A stretch of DNA of 64,000 bases from an uncultured Prevotellaceae bacterium. GTDB taxonomy: Bacteria > Bacteroidota > Bacteroidia > Bacteroidales > Muribaculaceae. Position numbers and translations under genes: made by a program. Below, piece after piece: positions 33,856 through 43,011 of this stretch (within the stretch, counting starts at the first letter, position 1; each line of letters starts with the position of its first letter). Under the pieces are notes generated by a model. It ran no database searches and was not told the origin of the DNA. It saw only the letters and a program-made list of their open reading frames with translations. The stretch spans positions 1 through 64,000 of the forward strand of contig ONKU01000002.1 of the NCBI GenBank assembly GCA_900318535.1, given 5' to 3'.

Positions 33856-33977
33856 ATATTGCTTGCTTTTATCTCTTTCTGTTCATTAGACGCGCCAGAG
33901 CGCTAAAAAGCTTCACGCGAAGCGGGAAAAATGTCACTTGGCTTGCTTTTTCAAGTATCTGCAACAGGATTATGCTG

Positions 33978-34008
33978 CAAATATATAATGTGAACCCTTT
34001 GTTACCAA
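33978..34008 (-). promoter_or_regulatory. Promoter of the tolC-macA-ABC operon
   Basis: On the minus strand CTTGG (TTG at 34006-34008) and TATATTTG (33978-33985) are 20 bases apart, ideal for Bacteroidota. The leader is about 120 bases. Confidence 0.7.
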
Positions 34009-34235
34009 GTATTTTTGCCGCCTATTATTGCCGACAGGCACTGTTTCCTCCTCTCTTGCGTCTGATTTGTGGATAAATCTAGCTAAGAAGCCGGTATGAG
34101 GCAAAATCGGTTTTTGGGCATGTTTGTAGCCCGTATGCTGTCTCTAAGGGGTCCAAATGGGCCGTTTATCTCCGTTTTTAATAAGGTGAAAAGCAAAAAC
34201 TTGAAATTTTTATGTCCCACATTCAGAAATTGATG

Positions 34236-34243
34236 TATATTTG
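34236..34243 (+). promoter_or_regulatory. -7 element TATATTTG of secDF
   Basis: TATATTTG lies 64 bp before the secDF start. No matching -33 was seen. Confidence 0.6.
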
Positions 34244-34306
34244 CAGGCTGAAAAAGACGTTTGAAGCGAAATTTAACAAAATTTAATTAAATAATTAACA
34301 AATCAA

Positions 34307-37303
34307 ATGCAAACTAAAGGTTTTATTCGAGTCCTTACTATTGCACTGTTGTTGATTTGCGCTTTCTACCTGTCGTTCACCTTTGTGAGCAATCACTACC
34401 AGAACAAGGCAGAGCAGAAGGCTCTCGCCGCTGCCGGTATCAAGAGTGCCGACACCAGCAACGAGAAGTATAAGACAGCGCTCAATGAGTATTTGGACTC
34501 CCTCGCCAACGAGAAGGTGTACCTTGGTTATTACACCTTCCAGCAGGTTCGTGAGAAAGAGTTGGGCCTCGGCCTTGACTTGAAGGGTGGTATGAACGTG
34601 ACACTGCAGATTTCGGTGCCCGACATCTTGCGCGCCCTCGCGAACAACAATCCTGACAAGAAGTTTAACCAGGCCATCGACAACGTGGCAAGCAACCAGA
34701 CCGCACAGGACGACTTCGTGGGCTCCTTCTGCAAGGAGTACAAGAAGCTGGCTCCCGAGGGCAGCTTGGCTCAGATCTTCCGCAACATCGAGCGCGTGAA
34801 GGAGAAACCCAATGCTACCGACGGTGAGGTCCAGAGCATCCTCAATGACGAGGTCAACGCTATGGTGGACAACTCCTACAAGGTGTTGCGCAACCGTATC
34901 GACCGCTTCGGTGTGGTTCAACCCAATATCCAGAAGTTGCAGAGCACTGGCCGCATCCTGCTTGAGCTCCCGGGCGTGAAAGAACCCGAGCGCGTGCGCA
35001 AACTGTTGCAGGGTGCTGCTAACCTGGAATTCTACGAGACCTATACCCTCGCCGACGTCGCTGGCGCAATGCGTCAGTTGAGCGACCAGGCTAAGGCCAA
35101 CAAGACTGTTGCCGCTGCCGAGCAGACCGACACCACGGCTAACGCTGCCGAGGTTGCCGAGGCTAAGGCTGCTGCCGACAGCGCTGCCAAGGCTCAGGAG
35201 AAGGCTCCCGCCGCTAAGGAAGGTGAGCTCACCCTGGCTCAGCTCACGGGCTTCGAGGCTCTGATGAGCGCACAGGCTGGTTCTCCCGTTGTAGGTTATG
35301 TTGCCATCGGTGACACCGCTGCTGTCAATGACATCATCAACTCGCCGATCGCTAAGACGATCCTCCCCGCCGACCTGAAGCTCGCTTGGACTGTTAAGCC
35401 CGAGAAGATGCAGGGTGGCCACGAGGTATTCCAGCTCGTCGCTCTGCGCACGGTAAACGGCCAGCCCGTCCTGAACGGTGACGTCGTTACCCGCGCTACC
35501 AGCGAGTTTGACAACCTGCAGGGCCAGGTCGTTTCGATGACCATGAACGATGAGGGCGCACGTCAGTGGAGCCGCATCACCGGTCAGAACATCGGTAAGG
35601 CTATCGCCATCGTTCTCGATGACCAGGTTTATTCGTTCCCCAATGTGAACAGCCAGATCGACGGTGGTCGCTCGCAGATCAGCGGTCGCTTCACCGTTGA
35701 GGAGGCTGGTGACCTTGCTAACGTGCTCGAGTCTGGTAAGATGGTAGCACGTGTCAACGTTGCCAGTGAGAGTGTGATTGGCCCGTCGCTGGGTAAGGAA
35801 TCTATCCGCAAGGGTATCATTTCCTTTATTATCGCACTCGCTCTGTTGGTACTCTTCATGATTGCCACCTACGGCTGGCAGGCTGGTATGATTGCCAACT
35901 TGGGTCTGTTGCTCAACCTGTTCTTCACCATCGGTATCCTCGCTTCGTTCCAGAGCGTGCTCACCCTGCCGGGTATCGCCGGTATCGTGCTGACGCTGGG
36001 TATGGCGGTGGACGCCAACGTGCTGATATTTGAGCGTTGTAAGGAGGAATTGCGTGCCGGTAAGGGCCTCAAGGCTGCCGTTAGCGATGGTTACAAGAAT
36101 GCGTTCTCGGCCATCTTCGACTCCAACTTGACCACCATCATCACCGGTATCATCCTGATTCTGCTCGGTTCTGGTCCCATCCGCGGTTTTGCCGTTACCC
36201 TGGTAATCGGTATTTGCTGCTCGTTCTTCACTGCAGTGTTTGCAACCCGCCTCGTGATGGAGCACTTCGTGAACAAGGGCACCTTCGACAAGATGACCTT
36301 CAACACCAGCTTGACCCGTCACCTGATGGAGAATGTGAACTTCGACTTCATGGGTGCTGCCAAGAAGACCTCGATCATCGTGCTTGCTCTGATCGTCATC
36401 ATGGGCGCTCTGTTCGGCCTGCGCGGTCTGCAGCGTGGTATCGACTTCTCGGGTGGCCGCAACTTCGTTGTTCAATTTGACCATCCAGTATCGACCCAGA
36501 CGCTGGAGGCTCAGCTCGAGGAACAGTTCCCCGGTGCTACCACTTCGGTAATCACCATCGACAACGACACCAAGGTGCGCGTTTCGACCAACTACAAGAT
36601 CACAGATACCAACGAGGGTGTTGACGACGAGATTATGGGTAAGCTCTATGAGGGCTTGAAGAGCGACCTGGGCAACATGACCAAGGACGACTTCAGCATG
36701 TCTAACGAGAGCGTGGGCGTTGTTTCGAGTGAGACCGTAGGTCCGAGCATCGCTAGCGACATGACCCGCCAGGCCGTTTGGGCAGTGCTCTTCTCACTGC
36801 TCGCAATGGCACTCTACATCCTGTTCCGTTTCCGCAACATCGCGTTCTCTATCGGCGCTCTGGCTGCCGTAGCGTTCACCTCGTTCGTGGTAATCGGCTT
36901 CTACAACCTGCACGGCATGCTGCCCTTCTCCATGGAGATCGACCAGACGTTCATCGCCGCTATCCTGACCGTTATCGGTTATCAGGTGAACGATACCGTG
37001 GTTGTATTTGACCGTGTGCGTGAGTACCGCAAGCTCTATCCCAAGCAGAACCTGTACACCACCTTCAACAAGGCCCTGTGCAGCACGCTGTCACGAACCA
37101 CGATGACCTCTATCACGACCCTGCTCGTGCTGTTCATCATGCTGTTCTTCGGTGGTGAGAGCATCCGCAGCTTCATCTTCGCGATGATCCTCGGTGTTAT
37201 CATCGGTACCTGCTCCTCACTGTTCATCGCTTCGCCCGTGGCTTACTGGATCGCCCGTCGCAGCGACAAGAAGGAGGCCGCTCTGGCAACTGCCAAGAAC
37301 TAA
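34307..37303 (+). CDS. secDF: Protein translocase SecD-SecF fusion
   Basis: The 998-residue protein joins SecD and SecF, the usual arrangement in Bacteroidota. SecD motifs include GLGLDLKGGMNVTLQI near residue 85, and the six-helix block with LPGIAGIVLTLGMAVDANVLIFER. The SecF part begins near residue 680 with LQRGIDFSGGRNFVVQF and contains YQVNDTVVVFDRVRE and SRTTMTSITTLLVLF. It uses proton motive force to complete secretion through SecYEG. Residues about 255-310 form a Lys/Glu/Ala-rich insert in the first periplasmic domain, a common variable site. It is monocistronic, followed by a terminator and tRNA-Arg. Confidence 0.97.
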   Translation: MQTKGFIRVLTIALLLICAFYLSFTFVSNHYQNKAEQKALAAAGIKSADTSNEKYKTALNEYLDSLANEKVYLGYYTFQQVREKELGLGLDLKGGMNVTLQISVPDILRALANNNPDKKFNQAIDNVASNQTAQDDFVGSFCKEYKKLAPEGSLAQIFRNIERVKEKPNATDGEVQSILNDEVNAMVDNSYKVLRNRIDRFGVVQPNIQKLQSTGRILLELPGVKEPERVRKLLQGAANLEFYETYTLADVAGAMRQLSDQAKANKTVAAAEQTDTTANAAEVAEAKAAADSAAKAQEKAPAAKEGELTLAQLTGFEALMSAQAGSPVVGYVAIGDTAAVNDIINSPIAKTILPADLKLAWTVKPEKMQGGHEVFQLVALRTVNGQPVLNGDVVTRATSEFDNLQGQVVSMTMNDEGARQWSRITGQNIGKAIAIVLDDQVYSFPNVNSQIDGGRSQISGRFTVEEAGDLANVLESGKMVARVNVASESVIGPSLGKESIRKGIISFIIALALLVLFMIATYGWQAGMIANLGLLLNLFFTIGILASFQSVLTLPGIAGIVLTLGMAVDANVLIFERCKEELRAGKGLKAAVSDGYKNAFSAIFDSNLTTIITGIILILLGSGPIRGFAVTLVIGICCSFFTAVFATRLVMEHFVNKGTFDKMTFNTSLTRHLMENVNFDFMGAAKKTSIIVLALIVIMGALFGLRGLQRGIDFSGGRNFVVQFDHPVSTQTLEAQLEEQFPGATTSVITIDNDTKVRVSTNYKITDTNEGVDDEIMGKLYEGLKSDLGNMTKDDFSMSNESVGVVSSETVGPSIASDMTRQAVWAVLFSLLAMALYILFRFRNIAFSIGALAAVAFTSFVVIGFYNLHGMLPFSMEIDQTFIAAILTVIGYQVNDTVVVFDRVREYRKLYPKQNLYTTFNKALCSTLSRTTMTSITTLLVLFIMLFFGGESIRSFIFAMILGVIIGTCSSLFIASPVAYWIARRSDKKEAALATAKN

Positions 37304-37323
37304 TTCTTGGTAAAGAAAACAAC

Positions 37324-37370
37324 AAATCGGCTGGCACCTGTGGTACCAAACCGCAAGCTAGCCGGTTTCT
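37324..37370 (+). terminator. Terminator of secDF
   Basis: AAATCGGCTGGC pairs with GCTAGCCGGTTT with two G-U pairs over a 22-base loop. It is followed by CTTGATG, a weak U-tract. Confidence 0.6.
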
Positions 37371-37374
37371 TGAT

Positions 37375-37446
37375 GCTCCTGTAGTTCAATGGATAGAATG
37401 GAGGTTTCCTAAACCTTAGATTTGGGTTCGATTCCCAGCGGGAGTA
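37375..37446 (+). tRNA. tRNA-Arg (anticodon CCU)
   Basis: A 72-base cloverleaf can be folded: acceptor GCTCCTG with CGGGAGT, D-arm with TAGTTCAATGGATAGA, anticodon stem-loop GAGGT-TTCCTAA-ACCTT and T-arm TTGGG-TTCGATT-CCCAG. The discriminator is A and no CCA is encoded. It reads AGG codons. It lies between the secDF terminator and a strong terminator of its own. Confidence 0.95.
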
Positions 37447-37454
37447 CAGTAACA

Positions 37455-37497
37455 GCAATCCAAGCACTTGGTTATCAGGTGCTTGGATTGCTTTTTT
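37455..37497 (+). terminator. Terminator of tRNA-Arg
   Basis: GCAATCCAAGCAC (37455-37467) pairs perfectly with its complement at 37479-37491, followed by TTTTTT. The stem sequence closely resembles the terminator at 39347. Confidence 0.93.
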
Positions 37498-37610
37498 GTC
37501 TTGTCTTTCACAAAGGGGCATGCCATTTTGCAATTCCTGCGGACTTCATCTTTTCGTGCTGCAAAGGCAAAAAAAATACAAGTAAAAAATTTCAATTCAG
37601 AAAAATAGTA

Positions 37611-37618
37611 TACCTTTG
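37611..37618 (+). promoter_or_regulatory. -7 element TACCTTTG of the deiminase-like gene
   Basis: TACCTTTG lies 43 bp before the start codon in an A+T-rich region. No TTG was seen at -33. Confidence 0.65.
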
Positions 37619-37661
37619 CCACACAATTAATTCATGCTTGCTCTAATTAACTCATGTTATT

Positions 37662-39293
37662 ATGAAAAGAAGAAAAAGATTTTTCGCTGTATTAATGTTT
37701 GCTTCTATAATGTCGACAATGGGCTACCTGAATGCCCAGGCACAGAAACAAGAAGCTCCCGACTGGAGAAAACTCCATTACATGTCCGAAGAAGAAATGC
37801 ATACCCCAATAAAGAGGAGCATCAACTTCTCGGTGTCAGCCGCGCCAACCGAAGCACCCCGCTTCGTGGCAGAGTTTGAGCCCATGCAGGGCGTGACGAT
37901 TCGCTATCCGCTGGGCATACCGGTATCCTTGGTTAAATCGTTGGCCGAGAACTGCCAGGTGTACTGCATCGTGGCGCAGAACCAACAGTCAAGCGCACGG
38001 TCGAGTTTCAGCAACGCGGGTGTGAACATGAACCGTGTCACCTTTGTGATCGCGAATTCAGATTCCTACTGGGTGCGTGACTACGGTCCCTGGTATATCT
38101 TTGCCGGGAGGACTCCTGCCATCGTCGACAACGTGTATAATCGTCCCAGGCAGAACGACGATGTGATACCCTCGGCTTTTGCCACGTTCTGGGATATCCC
38201 CATGTACAGCATGAATCTGGTACACACTGGAGGCAACATGATGGAGGATGGTCGCGGACACGGCGTTAGCGACGAATTGGTCCTTAACGAAAATAACAAT
38301 GACGAGGCCACCGTGCGCAGGTTGATGCTCGAATACCTCGGTATCGACAACTATCACATCACCATCGACCCGCAGGGAGATTACATTGCCCATGTCGACT
38401 GCTGGGGAAAATACCTCGCACCTGATAAAATCCTGATTGCGAAACTGCCGCAGTCCAATAGCCATTATGAGGACTATGAAGCCGTGGCCAACTACTTCGC
38501 CACAACCAACTGCTGCTGGGGTTATCCCTACAAGGTGTACCGTGTCGAGGAACCTGGTGGCAGCACCCTTGCTCCCTATACTAACAGCCTTATCCTCAAC
38601 AAGACTGTCTACGTGCCGCTGGGCAGCAACACCACTTACAATAATCGCGCGCTCCAGGTCTACAGGGAAGCCATGCCCGGCTACGAGGTCGTGGGCGTGT
38701 CCAACACATCCTACAACACCGGTTGGCTCAACACCGACGCCCTGCACTGCCGCACGCGCGGCGTGATGGACTTCAACATGTTGTTTGTCGACCACAGGAA
38801 CGTGCTCTTCGGCACGCAGGAGTGTGGAGATTCCATCGCCGTGACGAGCAAGTTCATCGCCTATAGCGGTAAGCCCTTGAAAACGGATTCGCTCTTGGTT
38901 TACTACAGCATCGACAACGGCCCCTACCAGGTTGCACACATGAGAGCCACCGGCGCTCCCGATGAATATGTGGGCTACATCAAGGGTTATCACCAGGCCT
39001 CAGAGGTTAACTACTACGTCTTTGGTGCCGACGAGTCAGGACACCGCTATCAGCAACCGGTGTTCGGCGAACTGGATCCCCACCACTTCACTGTCAGCAT
39101 GCCCGTGTCCTTCACCTTGGGTGACGTGAACGAAGATGGTGATGTGAATATTGCAGACGTGACCGCACTGATTGATTACCTCCTGGGCAACAATGCTTCG
39201 ACGTTTAGCACCGAGGCTGCCGATGTACACAGCGACGGCGACATAAACATTAGCGACGTCACCTCCCTGATCGATTTGCTTTTGGGGAAATAA
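37662..39293 (+). CDS. Secreted peptidylarginine deiminase-like enzyme with dockerin-like repeats
   Basis: This 543-residue protein has a signal peptide (RFFAVLMFASIMSTMGYLNAQA) and a guanidino-group-modifying fold of the agmatine deiminase / bacterial PAD type. Residues match the P. gingivalis PAD active site in order and spacing as I recall it: Trp137 and Asp140 (SYWVRDYGPW), Arg161 and Arg163 (YNRPRQNDD), Tyr241-His244-Asp246 (DYIAHVD), Asn308 (YTNSLILN) and Cys363 (DALHCRTRG). The arginine pair holds the C-terminal carboxylate of peptide substrates in that enzyme, so it probably converts C-terminal peptidyl-arginine to citrulline. An Ig-like domain (about residues 385-475) and two dockerin-like repeats follow. 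It is monocistronic. An ordinary agmatine deiminase is less likely given export and the Arg pair. Confidence 0.85.
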   Translation: MKRRKRFFAVLMFASIMSTMGYLNAQAQKQEAPDWRKLHYMSEEEMHTPIKRSINFSVSAAPTEAPRFVAEFEPMQGVTIRYPLGIPVSLVKSLAENCQVYCIVAQNQQSSARSSFSNAGVNMNRVTFVIANSDSYWVRDYGPWYIFAGRTPAIVDNVYNRPRQNDDVIPSAFATFWDIPMYSMNLVHTGGNMMEDGRGHGVSDELVLNENNNDEATVRRLMLEYLGIDNYHITIDPQGDYIAHVDCWGKYLAPDKILIAKLPQSNSHYEDYEAVANYFATTNCCWGYPYKVYRVEEPGGSTLAPYTNSLILNKTVYVPLGSNTTYNNRALQVYREAMPGYEVVGVSNTSYNTGWLNTDALHCRTRGVMDFNMLFVDHRNVLFGTQECGDSIAVTSKFIAYSGKPLKTDSLLVYYSIDNGPYQVAHMRATGAPDEYVGYIKGYHQASEVNYYVFGADESGHRYQQPVFGELDPHHFTVSMPVSFTLGDVNEDGDVNIADVTALIDYLLGNNASTFSTEAADVHSDGDINISDVTSLIDLLLGK

Positions 39294-39346
39294 TCCTGCC
39301 TTAAGTATTGTGAGACAATGAAAGTGCTCACCTTACTGATGTAAAA

Positions 39347-39390
39347 TCAATCCAAGCGCTTGTTTATAAAGCGCTTGGATTGATTTTTTT
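39347..39390 (+). terminator. Terminator of the deiminase-like gene
   Basis: A perfect 15-bp stem (TCAATCCAAGCGCTT at 39347-39361 with 39369-39383) is followed by TTTTTTT. Confidence 0.95.
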
Positions 39391-39442
39391 CCCCGTCGAG
39401 AGTTTTCTTGAGGCAAATTTTCACTTTTTCGAGTAAGGAAAC

Positions 39443-40348
39443 TTATTTGGTGGGCTCCATGTGGATGGTAACATGGGTAGCGGACCCAAAGCGTTCCTTG
39501 AGTTTGTGCTCGATAGCCGTAGCCCGCTCGTGGGCTTCGTTGAGCGAGAGTTTGCCGTCCATGCGCAGGTGGGTCTCGATGGCGATGTGGTCGCCGATGC
39601 GGCGCGTGCGTATGTTGTGCGGCTCAAACACGTCGGGGAAGGACTTGATGATGCCCTCAATCTCGCATTCGGTAGCCTGTGGCAGCGATGCCTCGGTGAG
39701 CTCGCCTATGCTGCTCTTGAGCAGATTGAAGGCCACCTTGACGAGCATAAAGCCCACTACAATCGATGCAATCGGGTCGAGCACGGTCCAGCGGTCACCC
39801 AGCAGGATGGCACCGCCAATGCCCACTGCCGCACCAATCGACGAGAGGGCGTCGCTGCGATGATGCCACGCGTTGGCGATGACCGCCTGGGAGTTGAGCA
39901 CCTTGCCGTTGTGAATGGTGTAGCGGAACAGCCCTTCCTTGACCAGGATGGATATCAGCGCGGCCCACAGGGCCAGTTTCCCGGGCGCAACGAGTTGTTC
40001 ACCGCCCACCCAGCTCACGAGTTTCATTCCTCCTGAGAAGATGATGCCGATAGCTGCCGCCATCAGCGCCAGACCCACAAAGAACGTGGCAAACGTTTCA
40101 AACTTACCGTGTCCGTAGTCGTGCGATTCGTCCTGCGGCTTGGAACTGATCTTGACGAAAAGCAGTACGATCAGGTCGGTGATAAAGTCCGATAGCGAGT
40201 GCACGGCATCGGCAATCATTGCCGAGCTGTGCCCCAGGGTACCCGCGACGAACTTAAAGGCCATCAGCACGACGTTGCCCACGCTGCCCCATAACGTCAC
40301 CTTGTATATCTGGTGTTCTCTTGTCATCCTGCTTAATGTTTGGCTCAT
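39443..40348 (-). CDS. Cation diffusion facilitator family transporter
   Basis: The 301-residue protein has the CDF layout: N-terminal helices (VTLWGSVGNVVLMAFKFVAG), the metal site in helix 2 (HSSAMIADAVHSLSDFITD), helix 5 (NAWHHRSDALSSIGAAVG) with the second HxxxD, and the cytoplasmic C-terminal domain (IRTRRIGDHIAIETHLRMDG). It should export Zn2+, Fe2+, Mn2+ or a similar ion in exchange for protons. An alternative start at 40327 (MTREHQIY) is possible. It lies 60 bp downstream of rubrerythrin on the same strand and may be co-transcribed, which would fit iron or manganese handling under oxidative stress. Confidence 0.93.
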   Translation of the reverse strand: MSQTLSRMTREHQIYKVTLWGSVGNVVLMAFKFVAGTLGHSSAMIADAVHSLSDFITDLIVLLFVKISSKPQDESHDYGHGKFETFATFFVGLALMAAAIGIIFSGGMKLVSWVGGEQLVAPGKLALWAALISILVKEGLFRYTIHNGKVLNSQAVIANAWHHRSDALSSIGAAVGIGGAILLGDRWTVLDPIASIVVGFMLVKVAFNLLKSSIGELTEASLPQATECEIEGIIKSFPDVFEPHNIRTRRIGDHIAIETHLRMDGKLSLNEAHERATAIEHKLKERFGSATHVTIHMEPTK

Positions 40349-40408
40349 AGAGCAACAATCACCTGAACCAGTGGTAGTCCAGGCGATTGTCGGTAATGTT
40401 GTGGATGC

Positions 40409-40960
40409 TTACTTCTTGAAGAAGCGGTTGTACAGGCCGGTGAAGCCCTGGCCGTGACGGGCCTCGTCACGTGCCATCTCGTGAACGGTGTCGTGGATGG
40501 CGTCCAGATTCTGGGCCTTAGCCAGCTTGGCGATGCGGAACTTGTCCTCACAGGCGCCGGCTTCAGCAGCCATGCGTTTCTCCAGGTTGGTCTTGGTGTC
40601 CCAGACTACCTCGCCCAGCAGCTCGGCAAACTTAGCAGCATGCTCAGCCTCCTCAAAGGCATAGCGCTTGAAGGCCTCGGCAACCTCGGGATAGCCCTCA
40701 CGGTCGGCCTGGCGCGACATGGCCAGATACATGCCCACCTCCGAGCATTCGCCCTCGAAGTGTGCCTTCAGGCCAGCAAGGATTTCGGGGTCAACGCCCT
40801 TAGCAACGCCGATCACATGCTCGGCGGCATAGGTTACTTCCTCATCCTCCTTGAGCTCTTTGAACTTCTCGGCGGGTTGTTTACACTGCGGACATTTCTC
40901 GGGAGGGGTGTCACCCTCGTGCACGTAACCGCACACGGTGCAGATCCATTTTTTAGCCAT
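40409..40960 (-). CDS. Rubrerythrin with N-terminal rubredoxin domain (reverse rubrerythrin)
   Basis: The 183-residue protein starts with a rubredoxin domain ([20 protein letters not shown], residues 7-26). The four-helix di-iron domain follows, with [33 protein letters not shown] and [11 protein letters not shown] giving the iron ligands. Rubrerythrins reduce hydrogen peroxide (and oxygen) to water in anaerobes. The N-terminal order of domains is that of reverse rubrerythrins. The rubredoxin gene 80 bp upstream on the same strand is the probable electron donor, and the two are likely one transcript. Confidence 0.93.
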   Translation of the reverse strand: MAKKWICTVCGYVHEGDTPPEKCPQCKQPAEKFKELKEDEEVTYAAEHVIGVAKGVDPEILAGLKAHFEGECSEVGMYLAMSRQADREGYPEVAEAFKRYAFEEAEHAAKFAELLGEVVWDTKTNLEKRMAAEAGACEDKFRIAKLAKAQNLDAIHDTVHEMARDEARHGQGFTGLYNRFFKK

Positions 40961-41040
40961 AATTGTTAGTCAGTCGTTATTTCTTGGTTAGTAAGTAAAA
41001 CAGGTAGTTATTGTTAATCTTTATTGGTGGAGTGGGGGAC

Positions 41041-41154
41041 TTACTCGGTCACTTCCTCAAAGTCCTCGGGTCCAACGCCGCACAGCGGGCACTCTTCAGG
41101 AGGTGTGTCACCCTCATGGATGTAACCACACACAACACATTTCCATTTCTTCAT
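41041..41154 (-). CDS. Rubredoxin (37 residues)
   Basis: Translation of the minus strand from the ATG at 41154 gives 37 residues beginning [20 protein letters not shown] and ending [16 protein letters not shown]. The four cysteines form two CxxCG/CPLCG knuckles that bind one iron. It is shorter than classical 52-residue rubredoxins but has the full iron site. The sequence is very like the rubredoxin domain of the adjacent rubrerythrin, suggesting duplication. It should carry electrons to that enzyme. A well-spaced promoter lies just upstream. Confidence 0.9.
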   Translation of the reverse strand: MKKWKCVVCGYIHEGDTPPEECPLCGVGPEDFEEVTE

Positions 41155-41201
41155 TGTAGTGAATTGTTTTAGATGGTTAATAATATTTCTTTTGTTGGTT
41201 A

Positions 41202-41233
41202 CAAAGTTACAGCCTTGGGTACCTATATTCCAA
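41202..41233 (-). promoter_or_regulatory. Promoter of rubredoxin-rubrerythrin
   Basis: On the minus strand TTTGG (41230-41234) and TAACTTTG (41202-41209) are about 21 bases apart. The leader is about 40 bases. Confidence 0.75.
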
Positions 41234-41277
41234 ATATTTTAATGTTTTTTTATGAAAAAATATAGGTGTCTGAGAAA

Positions 41278-41552
41278 AACATCGAAGATGTTAGCGGTTC
41301 GAAGAACCGATTTCAATGAGAAAGACCATGCAAGGACCTCGTAGAGGTTCGCAGCTTGGTCCTAAAGCTGGCTATGGACTGTGCCTCGAAGAGGAACTTT
41401 ATGATAGATAGACGATTTGCGGCTGTGGAAGTTCGTCTTCGGCGCACTCCCACTCCGATATTGCTGGCAACAAGCTGCACCCGTCATCGACGGGCTTGCA
41501 TGGTGTTTTACGTTTAAAGGCGAGTCTTAGACCCGCCTTGCCTCTTCGAGGC
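41278..41552. ncRNA. Array of triloop hairpins, possible structured RNA or repeat element
   Basis: In 275 bases, at least six short perfect or near-perfect stems with three-base loops occur: AACATC-gaa-GATGTT (41278-41292), CGGTTC-gaa-GAACCG (41295-41309), ACCTC-gta-GAGGT (41336-41348), CCTC-gaa-GAGG (41384-41394), CCCGTC-atc-GACGGG (41480-41494) and GCCTC-ttc-GAGGC (41540-41552). A longer one with a single mismatch lies at 41517-41539 (loop TTA). Longer pairings such as AGGACC/GGTCCT (41333-41338 with 41358-41363) are also possible. Nothing here reads as a known RNA family. An 87-codon minus-strand frame overlaps the region but has no recognisable domain. Confidence 0.45.
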
Positions 41553-41645
41553 TTAAGCCAATCCTTAGCTCCGACACTAGCATCTGTTTGTCTTTGCAGC
41601 AGTCTATTTCTATAAAATTCTTTTAGCTGACAAAAATAGAAAAAA

Positions 41646-41675
41646 TCCCCACAATGCGTCAAAGCATTGCGGGGA
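41646..41675 (-). terminator. Terminator of gapA
   Basis: TCCCCACAATGC pairs with GCATTGCGGGGA with one mismatch over a 6-base loop. On the minus strand TTTTTCTATTTTT follows. Confidence 0.85.
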
Positions 41676-41707
41676 CATTTCTTAAATCAGTGGATGAAAC
41701 GATGGGA

Positions 41708-42754
<1,047 letters not shown>

Positions 42755-42809
42755 TTAATAATTAATAAATAATTAATGTAGATTTCTTAGTCTTGTTTGA
42801 AATATTTGT

Positions 42810-42817
42810 TATCTTTG
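42810..42817 (+). promoter_or_regulatory. -7 element TATCTTTG upstream of mscL
   Basis: TATCTTTG on the plus strand lies about 195 bp before mscL, with TTG-containing TCTTG and TTTG upstream at shorter than usual spacing. If used, the mscL leader is long. Confidence 0.45.
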
Positions 42818-43011
42818 CATTGACTTTACGAATGATAGCCTTTGCGACTGCAAAATTAACGAAAATATTTTTATAATCTTGATTTGGAGTGCCAAAATGT
42901 GGCTTTTTTCGGCCAATTAAGATTGTTTAATAGTTGGCATGGCTATCAATAGTTTGGTAATGAATGTAATAGATAACGTTATATATTAATTTTTTAATCT
43001 TTAGCTGAATT

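Larger units (their letters stand above)
33856..34306. other. Divergent promoter region between the efflux operon and secDF
   Basis: No gene is seen. The left half contains the tolC promoter, the right half the secDF -7 element. A G/C-poor stretch between them has no clear repeats. Confidence 0.5.

Noticed and set aside
34295-36484. A 729-codon minus-strand frame opposite secDF
   Set aside because: It lies within an undoubted SecDF gene and has a composition typical of antisense shadows.
41399-41662. An 87-codon minus-strand frame in the hairpin array
   Set aside because: No recognisable motif, and it runs through several perfect hairpins and into the gapA terminator. Kept as uncertain rather than called as a gene.
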